Notes under the pieces: model-generated
Databases searched by the model: none
What the model was told of the DNA's origin: nothing
Seen by the model: the letters and a program-made list of their open reading frames with translations, nothing else
Shown: piece after piece, positions 15,665 through 25,373 of the stretch
Numbering within the stretch: position 1 is the first letter of the stretch
Layout: each line of letters starts with the position of its first letter
Program-made: the position numbers and the translations under genes
NCBI GenBank assembly: GCA_947499155.1
Contig: CANMND010000005.1
Location: 1-64,000 of the forward strand
DNA length: 64,000 nt
DNA from: an uncultured Sphingomonadales bacterium
GTDB lineage: Bacteria; Pseudomonadota; Alphaproteobacteria; Sphingomonadales; Rhodothalassiaceae
Reading direction: 5' to 3'

Positions 15665-18274
15665 TTACGCCGCCTTTTCCCCACCGGCGACTGGTGTCAG
15701 GGCGAGAGCTCCGCTTTCTCCGACTGTGACACGAACCGTTTCACCGTCTTTCACATCCCCCTTCAGGATCAGTTCGGCCAGTGGGTTCTGCACCTGTCGC
15801 TGGATTGTGCGTTTTAAGGGGCGGGCACCATAGACCGGGTCATACCCCGCCTCACCCAGCCACGCCAGGGCCGCCTCATCCACATCAAGCGTGATTTTGC
15901 GGTCTGTCAGAAGCTCACGCACTCTTTGCAACTGGATATCCACAATACCGGCCATATCACCGCGTGCGAGCCTGTGGAACAGGATGATTTCATCAAGCCT
16001 GTTGAGGAACTCCGGCCGAAAAGCACTTCTGACGACGGCCATCACGTCATCGCGGGCCTCTTCCACATCCGCACCATCTGGCAGGCCAGCTATAACATCA
16101 CTGCCCAGATTGGACGTGAGAATAATCAGGCTATTGGTGAAATCCACCGTCCGCCCCTGACCGTCGGTCAGGCGTCCGTCATCAAGCACCTGCAACAGGA
16201 TATTGAAGACATCCGGGTTGGCCTTTTCCACTTCGTCAAACAGGATCACCTGATAGGGTCTGCGCCGGACCGCCTCTGTCAAAACGCCGCCTTCCTCATA
16301 GCCCACATAGCCAGGCGGTGCGCCGATCAGGCGTGAGACCGAATGCTTTTCCATGAATTCGGACATGTCGATGCGCAGCAAGGCCTGTTCGTCATCAAAC
16401 AGAAATTGTGCCAGCGTTTTGGTCAGTTCGGTTTTCCCGACGCCGGTCGGGCCGAGGAACATAAACGACCCAATGGGGCGATTGGGATCCTGAAGCCCCG
16501 CCCGCGCCCGGCGAACCGTATGGGACACAGCCTCGATCGCTTCCCGTTGCCCGATTACGCGCTTGCCCAGTTCATCTTCCATGCGCAAGAGCTTTTCACG
16601 CTCGCCTTCCAGCATGCGGTCAACAGGGATCCCGGTCCAGCGCGACACAATGCCAGCGATATCGTCATCTGTGACTTCTTCCCGCAGCAGACTGTCCACA
16701 TCGCCCTTAGCCAAACCAGCGGCGTCTGCCAGTTGTTTTTCAAGGTCCGGAATCACGCCATAAGAAAGTTCACCTGCCCGTGCCAGATCACTGCGTCTTT
16801 GCGCTTGCTCAAGTTCGACCCGTGCCTGATCCAGCTTCTCTTTCAGCTTTTGTGCGACGCCAAGCTTATCTTTTTCAGCCTGCCAGCGCGCTGTCAGTTC
16901 GGCTGAGGCCTGCTCCTGCTCTGACAGTTCCTTTTCCAGCGCCACCAGCCTGTCACGTGACGCGTCATCTTTTTCTTTCTTCAGGGCCTCACGCTCGATC
17001 TTGAGCTGGATAATCCGACGGTCCAGAACTTCTATCTCTTCAGGCTTTGATTCCACTTCCATCTTGAGCCGTGACGCCGCCTCGTCCATCAAATCAATGG
17101 CCTTGTCCGGCAAAAAGCGGTCGGTGATATAGCGGTTGGACAAGGTGGCGGCCGCTACCAGCGCCCCATCCGTAATACGGACGCCGTGGTGCAACTCGTA
17201 CTTTTCCTTGAGGCCGCGCAGGATGGAAATGGTGTCTTCCACTGTTGGCTCATTAATGAAAACAGGTTGAAATCGTCTCTCAAGGGCAGCGTCCTTTTCC
17301 ACATGCTTGCGATATTCATCCAGCGTGGTCGCACCAATGGTATGCAACTCCCCGCGCGCCAAGGCAGGTTTCAGCAGATTGGACGCGTCCATGGCCCCAT
17401 CTGATTTACCCGCACCAACAAGAGTATGCATCTCGTCAATAAACAGGATGATATCGCCAGCGCCATGTTTGACTTCTTCCAGAACACCTTTAAGCCGTTC
17501 TTCAAATTCACCGCGATATTTTGCACCGGCAATGAGCGCACCCATATCCAGCGCCATAATCCGTCTGTCACGCAAGGAATCCGGGACATCACCATTGACG
17601 ATGCGAAGAGCGAGACCTTCAGCAATGGCCGTCTTGCCCACACCTGGCTCACCGATCAGAACCGGATTGTTCTTGGTTCTTCGTGCCAGCACCTGAATGG
17701 TCCGTCGGATTTCCTCGCCGCGACCAATAACCGGATCAAGCTTGCCGTCGCGGGCCGCTTGTGTGAGGTCGTGGGCATAGCGCTTCAAGGCATCAAAGCT
17801 GTCCTCTGCACCGGTGCTCTGCGCTGTTCTGCCTTTGCGGATATCATTAATCGCGGCATTCAAACCCTGTGCCGTGACGCCTGCATTTTTCAGGATACGG
17901 GATGAAGTGGACCCTGCCTCCAATGCCAAGGCCAGAAGCAAGCGCTCCGCTGTTACATAGCTGTCCCCGGACTTTTCAGCCAGTTGCTCTGCACTCTCAA
18001 AGACTTTTGCAAGCGTGGGATCAAGATAGATCTGACCCGCACCGGACCCTTCCACCTTTGGAAGTTTTGCAAGTTCGGCTTCGGTTGCCACCAGCGCATC
18101 TTCAGGCCGGCCCCCACTGGCACGGATCAGGTTCGCTGCCAGTCCCTGCTTGTCATCAAGCAGCACCTTCAAAAGATGCTGTGGGGTGAATGTCTGATGA
18201 TTGGACCGCAGTGCAAGACCTTGCGCGGACTGAATGAACCCTCGTGAGCGATCAGTATAACGTTCAATATCCAT
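15665..18274 (-). CDS. clpB: ATP-dependent disaggregase ClpB (Hsp104 family)
   Basis: An 869-residue AAA+ chaperone that, with DnaK/DnaJ/GrpE, pulls polypeptides out of aggregates in the cytosol. It has an N-terminal Clp repeat domain (1-145) and a first ATPase with Walker A GEPGVGKT (208-215) and Walker B LFIDEMH. A coiled-coil middle domain follows (about 400-530, rich in Glu, Lys and Leu), then a second ATPase with [12 protein letters not shown]. There is no ClpP-binding loop of the ClpA/ClpX kind. The length is normal for ClpB. It is monocistronic with its own terminator. The ribosome site is weak (GGGATGATATATCC), and I do not see a convincing sigma-32 promoter upstream. Confidence 0.98.
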   Translation of the reverse strand: MDIERYTDRSRGFIQSAQGLALRSNHQTFTPQHLLKVLLDDKQGLAANLIRASGGRPEDALVATEAELAKLPKVEGSGAGQIYLDPTLAKVFESAEQLAEKSGDSYVTAERLLLALALEAGSTSSRILKNAGVTAQGLNAAINDIRKGRTAQSTGAEDSFDALKRYAHDLTQAARDGKLDPVIGRGEEIRRTIQVLARRTKNNPVLIGEPGVGKTAIAEGLALRIVNGDVPDSLRDRRIMALDMGALIAGAKYRGEFEERLKGVLEEVKHGAGDIILFIDEMHTLVGAGKSDGAMDASNLLKPALARGELHTIGATTLDEYRKHVEKDAALERRFQPVFINEPTVEDTISILRGLKEKYELHHGVRITDGALVAAATLSNRYITDRFLPDKAIDLMDEAASRLKMEVESKPEEIEVLDRRIIQLKIEREALKKEKDDASRDRLVALEKELSEQEQASAELTARWQAEKDKLGVAQKLKEKLDQARVELEQAQRRSDLARAGELSYGVIPDLEKQLADAAGLAKGDVDSLLREEVTDDDIAGIVSRWTGIPVDRMLEGEREKLLRMEDELGKRVIGQREAIEAVSHTVRRARAGLQDPNRPIGSFMFLGPTGVGKTELTKTLAQFLFDDEQALLRIDMSEFMEKHSVSRLIGAPPGYVGYEEGGVLTEAVRRRPYQVILFDEVEKANPDVFNILLQVLDDGRLTDGQGRTVDFTNSLIILTSNLGSDVIAGLPDGADVEEARDDVMAVVRSAFRPEFLNRLDEIILFHRLARGDMAGIVDIQLQRVRELLTDRKITLDVDEAALAWLGEAGYDPVYGARPLKRTIQRQVQNPLAELILKGDVKDGETVRVTVGESGALALTPVAGGEKAA

Positions 18275-18469
18275 GGATATATCATCCCATGTCTGGACGA
18301 CCCCCTACTAAGGCAGTGTCGTCATGTTTCACTGTAACGTCAGGGCCTTGTTAGCACGGAATACTCCGCCTGCCCCCGTTACCGCCTTTTCGATATGGGG
18401 CATTTTGCGATCCGGACAAGTGGCGGATTGAATGTGGTCGGCGATGTGTTCACAAAAGCTGACACGAAA

Positions 18470-18500
18470 AAGCCGCGAAAACAGGTGTCTTCGCGGCTCA
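18470..18500 (-). terminator. Terminator of the DUF4167 gene
   Basis: On the minus strand GAGCCGCGAA-GACACCTGT-TTTCGCGGCT is followed by TTTTTCG, 30 bp beyond the stop codon. Confidence 0.85.
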
Positions 18501-18527
18501 AGTTATTTTTCCTTAAATAAGGATATT

Positions 18528-19181
18528 CTATTCCGGTGCTGCGTCCGCTGTCTCTTCAGCCAGCTTGCGACGACGCCGGGGGCGGGGCTTTGGCGCCTCG
18601 TCTTCTGGTGCAGGAGGTGACGCCTCCGCAGTTACCGGCGCTTCCCCTTCTGGGCTTGTCTCTTTTCGTACAACGGCGCGGCGACGTCCGTTGGGACGTA
18701 CGACTTCAGCCTTTTTTGGAGCATCTTCCAATTGTACGTCTGGTGCCTTGTCTTCGACCTTGGCGACAGGTGCATCCTCGGGTTCTTTTCGGATCACCTG
18801 CCTTGGTCGTTCCGTACGTTCCATGGCAACGGCTTCTTCAGCGCGTTGACTCCTGGAGCGCTGTTGTGGACGTCTGGCCTGAGGCTGGGACTGCTGATCT
18901 TCCTGATCAACGGATTCGACATCACTATCGCTATCATCTTCAATGCTCACGCCAAAGCGCTCATTGCACACACGCTGATAGTGGTCGGCAAATTGGAAAT
19001 AATGTTCTGCCAGAACCCGATCACCGGACTGCAAGGCATCCCGCGCCATGGTCTTGTATTTTTCAAGTGATTGTCTTGGGTTGCCCTTGCCCCGGTTATC
19101 GCCGCGACCGACACCACTTCCCTTATTGCTACGTTTGGGACCACGGCCGCGCGGTCTGCGCGGACTTTGAGGTTTATTCAT
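18528..19181 (-). CDS. DUF4167 domain protein
   Basis: A 217-residue protein. A very basic, Gly/Arg-rich N-terminus (PRRPRGRGPKR...) is followed by the compact conserved segment around residues 35-80 (SLEKYKTMARDA...GDRVLAEHYFQFADHYQR). This is the DUF4167 domain typical of alphaproteobacteria. The remaining 130 residues are low-complexity, acidic and Arg-rich, ending in an RRRRK cluster, and are probably disordered. The basic tails suggest RNA or ribosome contact, but no role is established for the family. It commonly lies next to prmC and prfA, as here. Confidence 0.9.
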   Translation of the reverse strand: MNKPQSPRRPRGRGPKRSNKGSGVGRGDNRGKGNPRQSLEKYKTMARDALQSGDRVLAEHYFQFADHYQRVCNERFGVSIEDDSDSDVESVDQEDQQSQPQARRPQQRSRSQRAEEAVAMERTERPRQVIRKEPEDAPVAKVEDKAPDVQLEDAPKKAEVVRPNGRRRAVVRKETSPEGEAPVTAEASPPAPEDEAPKPRPRRRRKLAEETADAAPE

Positions 19182-19378
19182 AGAAGATTACCAATAATTT
19201 CCGTTACTGGACACGCTGGCCACCCCGTCGGCGATGCGACTGCACCGTCCAATACCTTTCGGCATGAGTAAAGCTTTTCTTCCTGGGGAGCCCGGTAGTG
19301 GCATTTCCTGCCTCACGCCCGTGCCTTTCTGATTTGACAGTAACGGGTTCAGAAACACATTCCAAGACTTTTTGATGA

Positions 19379-20245
19379 TTAATCACAAGGTATTTGTCCC
19401 ACAACCACACGAATGACCTGTGAGAGGTCTTTTAACTGTCTGATCTCGATACCTTCAACAGCCTGTCGCAATAGCTGGATTACCGCCAGTTCCTGCCCTT
19501 TTCCGATTTCAAATGCCACGACCCCTCGGGGTTGGAGATAAGACTTCAGCTGTGCTGTCAAAATGCGGTAATTCTCAAGCCCATCATTACCACCAACAAG
19601 AGCAATATGTGGCTCATAATCGCGGACATCACGCATCAGATGAGCCACATCCCTGTCTGGAATATAAGGTGGATTGCTGATGATCACATCAAACGGCGGG
19701 CAGTTGGCAGGCAGTGCTTCATACCAGCTTCCTTCAAAAAACGTCACCCGTTCCGGGTTATCCAGAAGCTTCGCATTTTTATGTGCTACCACCAGTGCCT
19801 CAGGGGAGAGGTCAATTCCAACCCCTTCTGCGTTGGGCAGTGCATGCAGCAAGCTAATCAGCAAACAGCCTGACCCGGTTCCAAGGTCCAGAAGCCGTAA
19901 TGGTCCCCGCCTCTTCTGAACCAGCGAAAGAACCGATTCTACCAGTGTTTCACTGTCCGGACGCGGGATAAGAGTGCCCGGTGATACTGCAAAGGGAAGG
20001 CCCCAGAATTCCTTGGTTCCTAGCAGGTACGCCACTGGCTCATGGGCTGCACGTCGCACCAGAAGCGCCCGATAACGGGCCAGTTCATCCGCGCCCAGAG
20101 TCCTGTCCCGTCCAAGGACAAGACCCGCGCGATCAAGCCCCATAACATGCGCGAGCAGCAAGTCCGCATCAAGCGCACCACTGGTAACGCCCGCTGCCAA
20201 TAGCCGTTTACGCCCTTCAGACAAAGCTTCGTGAAGTCTGGTCAT
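19379..20245 (-). CDS. prmC: Release-factor glutamine methyltransferase PrmC
   Basis: A 288-residue SAM-dependent methyltransferase that N5-methylates the glutamine of the GGQ motif in RF1/RF2, raising termination efficiency. It has the N-terminal helical substrate domain, the SAM-binding LLDLGTGSGC (around 118-127) and the catalytic NPPYIP (191-196) typical of glutamine N-methylation. Its ATG overlaps the prfA stop by one base (TAATG), so enzyme and substrate are translationally coupled. Confidence 0.97.
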   Translation of the reverse strand: MTRLHEALSEGRKRLLAAGVTSGALDADLLLAHVMGLDRAGLVLGRDRTLGADELARYRALLVRRAAHEPVAYLLGTKEFWGLPFAVSPGTLIPRPDSETLVESVLSLVQKRRGPLRLLDLGTGSGCLLISLLHALPNAEGVGIDLSPEALVVAHKNAKLLDNPERVTFFEGSWYEALPANCPPFDVIISNPPYIPDRDVAHLMRDVRDYEPHIALVGGNDGLENYRILTAQLKSYLQPRGVVAFEIGKGQELAVIQLLRQAVEGIEIRQLKDLSQVIRVVVGQIPCD

Positions 20246-21324
20246 TATTGATGTGCGTTAAAATCGGCCAGACGCTCTGCACGATCTTCCGAAATCAGGG
20301 CATCAATTACTTCTGATAATCCTGTACCGGCCAGAACCTGATCAAGCTTGTGCAAGGTGAGGTTAATCCGGTGATCTGTCACCCGGCCTTGCGGAAAATT
20401 ATAGGTACGGATGCGCTCAGACCTGTCCCCTGAACCAACCTGGGATTTACGCGCATCGGCCCGCTCACGGGCCACCTTGTCGCGTTCATGCTCATAAAGG
20501 CGCGCACGCAGGACTTTCATCGCCTTTTCGCGGTTTTTGTGCTGGGACTTTTCATCCTGCTGGCTGACAGTCACACCCGTTGGCAAGTGAGTAATCCTGA
20601 CAGCACTGTCCGTTGTATTCACCGACTGTCCACCTGGACCTGATGCCCGAAACACATCAATCCGCAGGTCCTTGTCCTCGATCTTTATGTCCACGTCTTT
20701 TGGTTCGGGCAAAACCGCGACAGTCGCAGCCGAGGTGTGGATCCGCCCTCCGGATTCAGTTGTCGGGACCCGCTGAACCCGATGGACGCCTGATTCATAT
20801 TTAAGATGCGAGAACACCCCCTTGCCGGAGATGGAACAGATCACTTCCTTAAAGCCACCTGTGTCAGATGTGCTGCCCGACAGCATCTCCATGCGCCAGC
20901 CCTGATTTTCAGAATAATGCTGATACATGGAATAAAGATCAGCCGCAAACAAGGCTGCTTCCTCGCCACCGGTGCCTGCCCTAATCTCAAGAATTGCAGA
21001 CAGTTCATCGGCTGCGTCCTTTGGCAAGAGCAGGATCTGCAGGTCTTTTTCCAAAGTCGCGATCAAGGCTTTGATGGTTTTCATTTCATCAGCAGCAAGA
21101 GCGCGCATTTCTGCGTCTTCACCTGACATCATGGCATCAAGATCAGCAAGCTCGGACCGGGCGCTGTCCAGATTGCGCGCACACGCAACCACCGGCTCCA
21201 GGTCGGAATATTCCTTGGATAAGCTGACAAATTCCGCCGTCTGAAGATCCGCAGGATTATTCATCCGATGGCCCAGCTCTTCAAAGCGATCATAAAGAGC
21301 GGCAAGTGTATGTTGATTGATCAT
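20245..21324 (-). CDS. prfA: Peptide chain release factor 1
   Basis: A 359-residue class I release factor reading UAA and UAG. The codon-recognition tripeptide P187-T-T189 (RVPTTES) has the PxT form of RF1, and the hydrolysis motif GGQ is at 231-233 (SGPGGQSVN). The N-terminal helical domain and the conserved [11 protein letters not shown] segment are intact. It lies immediately upstream of prmC, whose product modifies the GGQ glutamine, and downstream of hisS with a 42-bp gap. Confidence 0.98.
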   Translation of the reverse strand: MINQHTLAALYDRFEELGHRMNNPADLQTAEFVSLSKEYSDLEPVVACARNLDSARSELADLDAMMSGEDAEMRALAADEMKTIKALIATLEKDLQILLLPKDAADELSAILEIRAGTGGEEAALFAADLYSMYQHYSENQGWRMEMLSGSTSDTGGFKEVICSISGKGVFSHLKYESGVHRVQRVPTTESGGRIHTSAATVAVLPEPKDVDIKIEDKDLRIDVFRASGPGGQSVNTTDSAVRITHLPTGVTVSQQDEKSQHKNREKAMKVLRARLYEHERDKVARERADARKSQVGSGDRSERIRTYNFPQGRVTDHRINLTLHKLDQVLAGTGLSEVIDALISEDRAERLADFNAHQ

Positions 21325-21366
21325 CCTGTCTTGTGTCCCTGGCTGCCTTACGCCGATGTCAACCTA

Positions 21367-22620
21367 TCAGGAAGATGTCAGGGTCGCTGAGAAATACGCA
21401 AGAATCTGATCAAGCGCCACCTCTTCCTGCGTGCCACTATCCAGATTCCGAATGGTTGCCACATTATTTTCCAGTTCATCATCACCCAGAATAAGGGCAA
21501 AACGCGCCGCCGACTTCGCTGCGCGATTAAGGCGCCTTTTCATATTGCCTTTGTAATCCATGCCGGTGCTGTATCCCGCTGCACGAAGCTCCTGCACCAG
21601 AGATAATGCGTGCTGTTCCGCCCGTTCACCCAATGGGATCATAGCTATGGCAGGTCTTGGTTTGTCTGGCTCGGCAATAAGCATAGCCAGTCGTTCTATT
21701 CCTGCTGCCCAGCCCACGCCAGGGGTTGATGTGCCCCCCATCATTTCCATCAGTCCGTCATAACGACCACCGGCCAGGACCGTACCCTGTGCACCCAATG
21801 CATCCGTAATGAATTCAAAGGCGGTGTGGGTATAATAATCAAGACCCCGCACCAGCTTTTCATCATGGACAAAAGGAATGCCCAGGGCGGTCACCCCATC
21901 GCAGACACGGGCGAAAAAGTCTTTTGCGCCAGTTGTGAGATAGTCGGAAATTCTGGGTGCATCAGCCAACAAAGTGCGATCCCCATGATCTTTTGAATCA
22001 AGAATTCGCATGGGGTTTTTATGAAGACGGACGCGGCTGTCTTCCGACAGCTTCTGCTCATGCACAGAAAAATAATCTACAAGAGCTGCCCTGTATGCGC
22101 TGCGACTTTCGGGGTCGCCCAGACTGTTGAGATGGAGCTTGATGTCTCCTGCAATGCCAAGATCGTTCAAAAGCTGCCATGCCAGAGCCAAAAGCTCGAT
22201 ATCGGCCATGGGCTCAGCCGCGCCGATAATCTCAGCATCCAATTGATGGAACTGGCGATACCGCCCCTTTTGTGGCCGCTCATAGCGAAACATCGGGCCA
22301 TACCCAAACAGCCTGACCACACCCTGTTGTGCCAGACCGTTCGACATATAGGCCCGCGCAATACCAGCGGTATATTCAGGTCTCAGCGTCAGCATCTCGC
22401 CTGAACGATCCTCAAAACTGTACATCTCCTTGGTCACCACATCAGAGGTATCCCCCAATGTGCGCTTGAAGACATCGGTAAACTCGAAAATCGGCGTGAT
22501 GATTTCGTCAAAACCGTAGGTTCCCGCAATTCTTCTGAATGCGTCTGTTACATAGGAAAAGCGGCGAATATCTTCGCCAAAAATATCGCGGGTCCCGCGC
22601 ACGGGCTGAAGTTTGGTCAT
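21367..22620 (-). CDS. hisS: Histidyl-tRNA synthetase
   Basis: A 417-residue class II aminoacyl-tRNA synthetase charging tRNA-His. The motif 2 region (FRYERPQKGRYRQFHQ), the histidine-specific loops (LVRGLDYYTHTAFEF) and motif 3 (GVGWAAGIERLAML) are intact, followed by an anticodon-binding domain. The start has AACAAGAGACTT upstream. It lies in a co-oriented run with ispG and prfA-prmC. Confidence 0.97.
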   Translation of the reverse strand: MTKLQPVRGTRDIFGEDIRRFSYVTDAFRRIAGTYGFDEIITPIFEFTDVFKRTLGDTSDVVTKEMYSFEDRSGEMLTLRPEYTAGIARAYMSNGLAQQGVVRLFGYGPMFRYERPQKGRYRQFHQLDAEIIGAAEPMADIELLALAWQLLNDLGIAGDIKLHLNSLGDPESRSAYRAALVDYFSVHEQKLSEDSRVRLHKNPMRILDSKDHGDRTLLADAPRISDYLTTGAKDFFARVCDGVTALGIPFVHDEKLVRGLDYYTHTAFEFITDALGAQGTVLAGGRYDGLMEMMGGTSTPGVGWAAGIERLAMLIAEPDKPRPAIAMIPLGERAEQHALSLVQELRAAGYSTGMDYKGNMKRRLNRAAKSAARFALILGDDELENNVATIRNLDSGTQEEVALDQILAYFSATLTSS

Positions 22621-22669
22621 AAGTCTCTTGTTATTTTAAGGAGAGCAATCCGCCTGAACCGGTCAGACT

Positions 22670-23788
22670 TCACTCAGCTGCATTAAGAGCGTTGTTCGCT
22701 TCAATCTCAGCCGCCTTGGCCTCTACCAGATCAACAATATGGTCTATCATCTTATCGTCCGACACATGATGGTCAGTGACACCAGACAGATAGACCATGT
22801 GTTTGCCATTACCACCACCTGTTATGCCAATATCGGTTTCACGCGCCTCACCGGGACCGTTAACGACACAGCCAATAACAGACAGGGACATGGGCGTTGA
22901 GATATGAGACAGCCGCTCTTCAAGCACTTCGACGGTTTTGATCACCTGAAAACCCTGCCGTGCACAAGACGGACAGGACACAATACGCACACCACGATGA
23001 CGCAGGCCCAGGGACTTGAGGATGGAAAAGCCCACCTTCACTTCTTCCTCAGGCGGTGCAGACAAGGACACACGGATCGTATCCCCAATACCCGACCATA
23101 AAAGCATACCCATCCCGATGGAGGATTTCACTGTCCCGTCTCTCAAGGCTCCAGCTTCGGTGATGCCAAGATGCAAGGGATAATCACAGGCGTCTGCCAG
23201 ACCCTGATAGGCTGCGACTGCCAAAAATACATCTGAAGCTTTGCATGAAATCTTCATCTCGAAAAAGTCATTGTCTTCCAGAATACGGATATGATCCAGC
23301 GCACTTTCAACCATGGCTTCAGGACATGGCTCGCCATATTTTTCCAGCAAGTCACGCTCAAGGCTACCGGCATTAACCCCAATCCTGATGGAACAGCCAT
23401 TATCTTTGGCCGCCCTCACAACTTCCTTCACCCGATCAGCTGACCCGATATTTCCAGGATTGATCCGCAGGCAAGCAGCCCCTGCATCTGCGGCTTCCAA
23501 TGCGCGCTTATAGTGAAAATGGATATCAGCCACGATCGGGACATTGACGGCTTTCACGATGCTTTTGAGCGCGGCGGTCGATTCCTTGTCCGGGCATGAT
23601 ACGCGGACGATATCAACGCCTGCCTCTTCTGCACGACGGATCTGGTCGATGGTCCCTTTCACATCATGGGTCAGCGTATTTGTCATGGTCTGCACAGTAA
23701 TGGGGGCATCCCCGCCAACAGGTACATTACCGACCATGATCTGACGACTTGCGCGGCGTTGGATGTCGCGATATGGACGAACGCTCAT
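22670..23788 (-). CDS. ispG: 4-hydroxy-3-methylbut-2-enyl diphosphate synthase (IspG/GcpE)
   Basis: A 372-residue [4Fe-4S] enzyme of the non-mevalonate isoprenoid pathway, converting MEcPP to HMBPP. Cluster ligands are visible as SCPSC and the Cys of [10 protein letters not shown] near the C-terminus. The N-terminal TIM barrel contains [10 protein letters not shown] and VRVSCPD. I chose the ATG at 23788, preceded by GAAGAGGGTATTC; the frame extends 12 codons further upstream without a ribosome site. It is the bacterial two-domain form. Undecaprenyl phosphate from this pathway feeds the mraY/murG steps encoded further along. Confidence 0.96.
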   Translation of the reverse strand: MSVRPYRDIQRRASRQIMVGNVPVGGDAPITVQTMTNTLTHDVKGTIDQIRRAEEAGVDIVRVSCPDKESTAALKSIVKAVNVPIVADIHFHYKRALEAADAGAACLRINPGNIGSADRVKEVVRAAKDNGCSIRIGVNAGSLERDLLEKYGEPCPEAMVESALDHIRILEDNDFFEMKISCKASDVFLAVAAYQGLADACDYPLHLGITEAGALRDGTVKSSIGMGMLLWSGIGDTIRVSLSAPPEEEVKVGFSILKSLGLRHRGVRIVSCPSCARQGFQVIKTVEVLEERLSHISTPMSLSVIGCVVNGPGEARETDIGITGGGNGKHMVYLSGVTDHHVSDDKMIDHIVDLVEAKAAEIEANNALNAAE

Positions 23789-23957
23789 GAATACCCTCTT
23801 CCTGCGCATCGATATGCGCATCATGACAAAGAAAACCCTACGGCCCGGGACGAATTGTCAACCCAATACAAACGAGCACGGGCCACAAACGGGCGCACGC
23901 CCGAGCAGCCTCGTCAAAAATGGTGCAATCAGACCGAAAACGCAAGTGACGCTTAGG

Positions 23958-23984
23958 TTAATTAGACAGAATCTCGCTAATTAA
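23958..23984. promoter_or_regulatory. Inverted repeat with a central GANTC site upstream of ispG
   Basis: TTAATTAG and CTAATTAA form a perfect 8-bp inverted repeat around an 11-bp centre that contains GAATC, a CcrM methylation site of alphaproteobacteria. It lies in the intergenic region between the RodZ-like gene and ispG, 170 bp from the ispG start. It could be a protein-binding site or a weak terminator for the RodZ-like gene. Confidence 0.45.
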
Positions 23985-24013
23985 TAATCGAAGGCTACCT
24001 ATAACGGTGAATT

Positions 24014-25075
24014 TCAGCGCATGGCCAGTTTTTCACGCTTCTTAAGGCCGTCCGGGGTGAGAAGAACATCACGCACCACATCGCCTCCCTTGCCCAGCGC
24101 GCCGATATCTACGCCGTCCACAATTACACGCAAAGCACCGGCATTACTGGTCATCAGCCGCAAGCCTGTGTCATCAGCACGTGGAGTCCAGTTTTCACCT
24201 GCCCGCAATACGCCATTCCAGACTTCGCGGTCCATGGCGTCGACCACATAAAACCAGGTATCTGTTTTCGCTTTGATCAATATCCTGGGAGGCGTCACAG
24301 GCCGAACGCTGACTTTCTCCGCCGCTGTCACCTCTGCATCTTCTATGGTCTTTGCCACCATAGAACGATCCTGACCTTCAGCATTGTCTGTTCTTGTGGG
24401 AAGATTGGCGGCTTTAGCGACAATCGTATTTTTCGCCACCGGTCGTTCATCTCCAGATTCCATAGACTGAACAGCCTGATCAGAGACAGCAGCTTCCGAC
24501 TCCACACCTGTTTTATTGACGGCGGGCTGATAGGCATTGCCCAGATCCTGAGGAGCTGGACCGCTTAAAGGCACTGAGACCTTGTCATCGGCCCTTCTGT
24601 GGTCGTCATTGGTGGCGGCTGCCGATTCTGTTGACAATCCGGACAGGCGATCGGGAACTGGTGACACAGCCATTTCAGGCGTAACGGAGCTTCCAAAGTT
24701 CGCGATCCAGCCAAAATAAATTGCTAGCGAGGCAGCGACACCCATCAACAAAACAGCACGACCCGGCATACGTGACTCGGCCACTGGCTCAGGAAAATTC
24801 AATTCTGGCCGATTACACTCATCCCCGGCTTCGCATTTAAAATCACGAGCAAGAGCACAACCATCAAGCTTTAGAAGGGTCCCATATGAACGGACAAACC
24901 CGGCACTGAAAGCAGTCCGAGGCAAGTCTTCATAGCGCCCGGCTTCCAAAGCTTTAAGGAAACAGGAACGAATATTCAGTTCGATAGCAATATCCTCGAC
25001 GCTGCGCCCCTGACTCTCTCGAGTTTTTTTCAAGATTTCCGCGACCGTCTGCGTAACTTCAGTCATCCCATTCAT
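24014..25075 (-). CDS. RodZ-like HTH membrane protein (DUF4115)
   Basis: A 353-residue protein. The N-terminal Cro/C1-type HTH (about 8-70, ILKKTRESQGRSVEDIAIEL) is followed by one transmembrane segment (about 106-126, AVLLMGVAASLAIYFGWIA). A long Ser/Ala/Asp-rich linker then leads to a C-terminal beta domain of the DUF4115 type (WFYVVDAMDREVWNGVLRAGE). This is the architecture of RodZ, which links MreB filaments to the cell-wall elongation machinery across the inner membrane. Its place before ispG is conserved in many proteobacteria. Two closely spaced starts (25075 and 9 bp later) are possible. Confidence 0.85.
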   Translation of the reverse strand: MNGMTEVTQTVAEILKKTRESQGRSVEDIAIELNIRSCFLKALEAGRYEDLPRTAFSAGFVRSYGTLLKLDGCALARDFKCEAGDECNRPELNFPEPVAESRMPGRAVLLMGVAASLAIYFGWIANFGSSVTPEMAVSPVPDRLSGLSTESAAATNDDHRRADDKVSVPLSGPAPQDLGNAYQPAVNKTGVESEAAVSDQAVQSMESGDERPVAKNTIVAKAANLPTRTDNAEGQDRSMVAKTIEDAEVTAAEKVSVRPVTPPRILIKAKTDTWFYVVDAMDREVWNGVLRAGENWTPRADDTGLRLMTSNAGALRVIVDGVDIGALGKGGDVVRDVLLTPDGLKKREKLAMR

Positions 25076-25373
25076 CCCGGCTCGTCATAAATAGTTTCTA
25101 AGCCCTCGGTTTGCCGCCATTATTGTCTCATGCCAAATTACAGTATCCTGTGAAATACCGGCATGATGGCAGTTTCGCGCTCCTTGCTATTTTCGATACA
25201 ACCAACTGGCGTCTGCAAATCTGGAAAACCCAGCCAAGCTGCACGACCAGACGCCCGCACTCCTCCAAAAATGAGGTTAACGTATCTTATAGGTCACAGG
25301 TCAATGAAATATTAAGCCCCATAGTCAAAATAAGATGAATTCTTATCTTGATTTATGCCGATTTAGCTGAATT
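25076..25373. other. Intergenic region between ptsP and the RodZ-like gene
   Basis: About 300 bp without a supported gene. A short perfect inverted repeat ATAAGA-TGAAT-TCTTAT lies near 25329-25345. The part near 25076 must hold the promoter of the RodZ-like gene, but no strong -35/-10 pair stands out. Confidence 0.4.
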
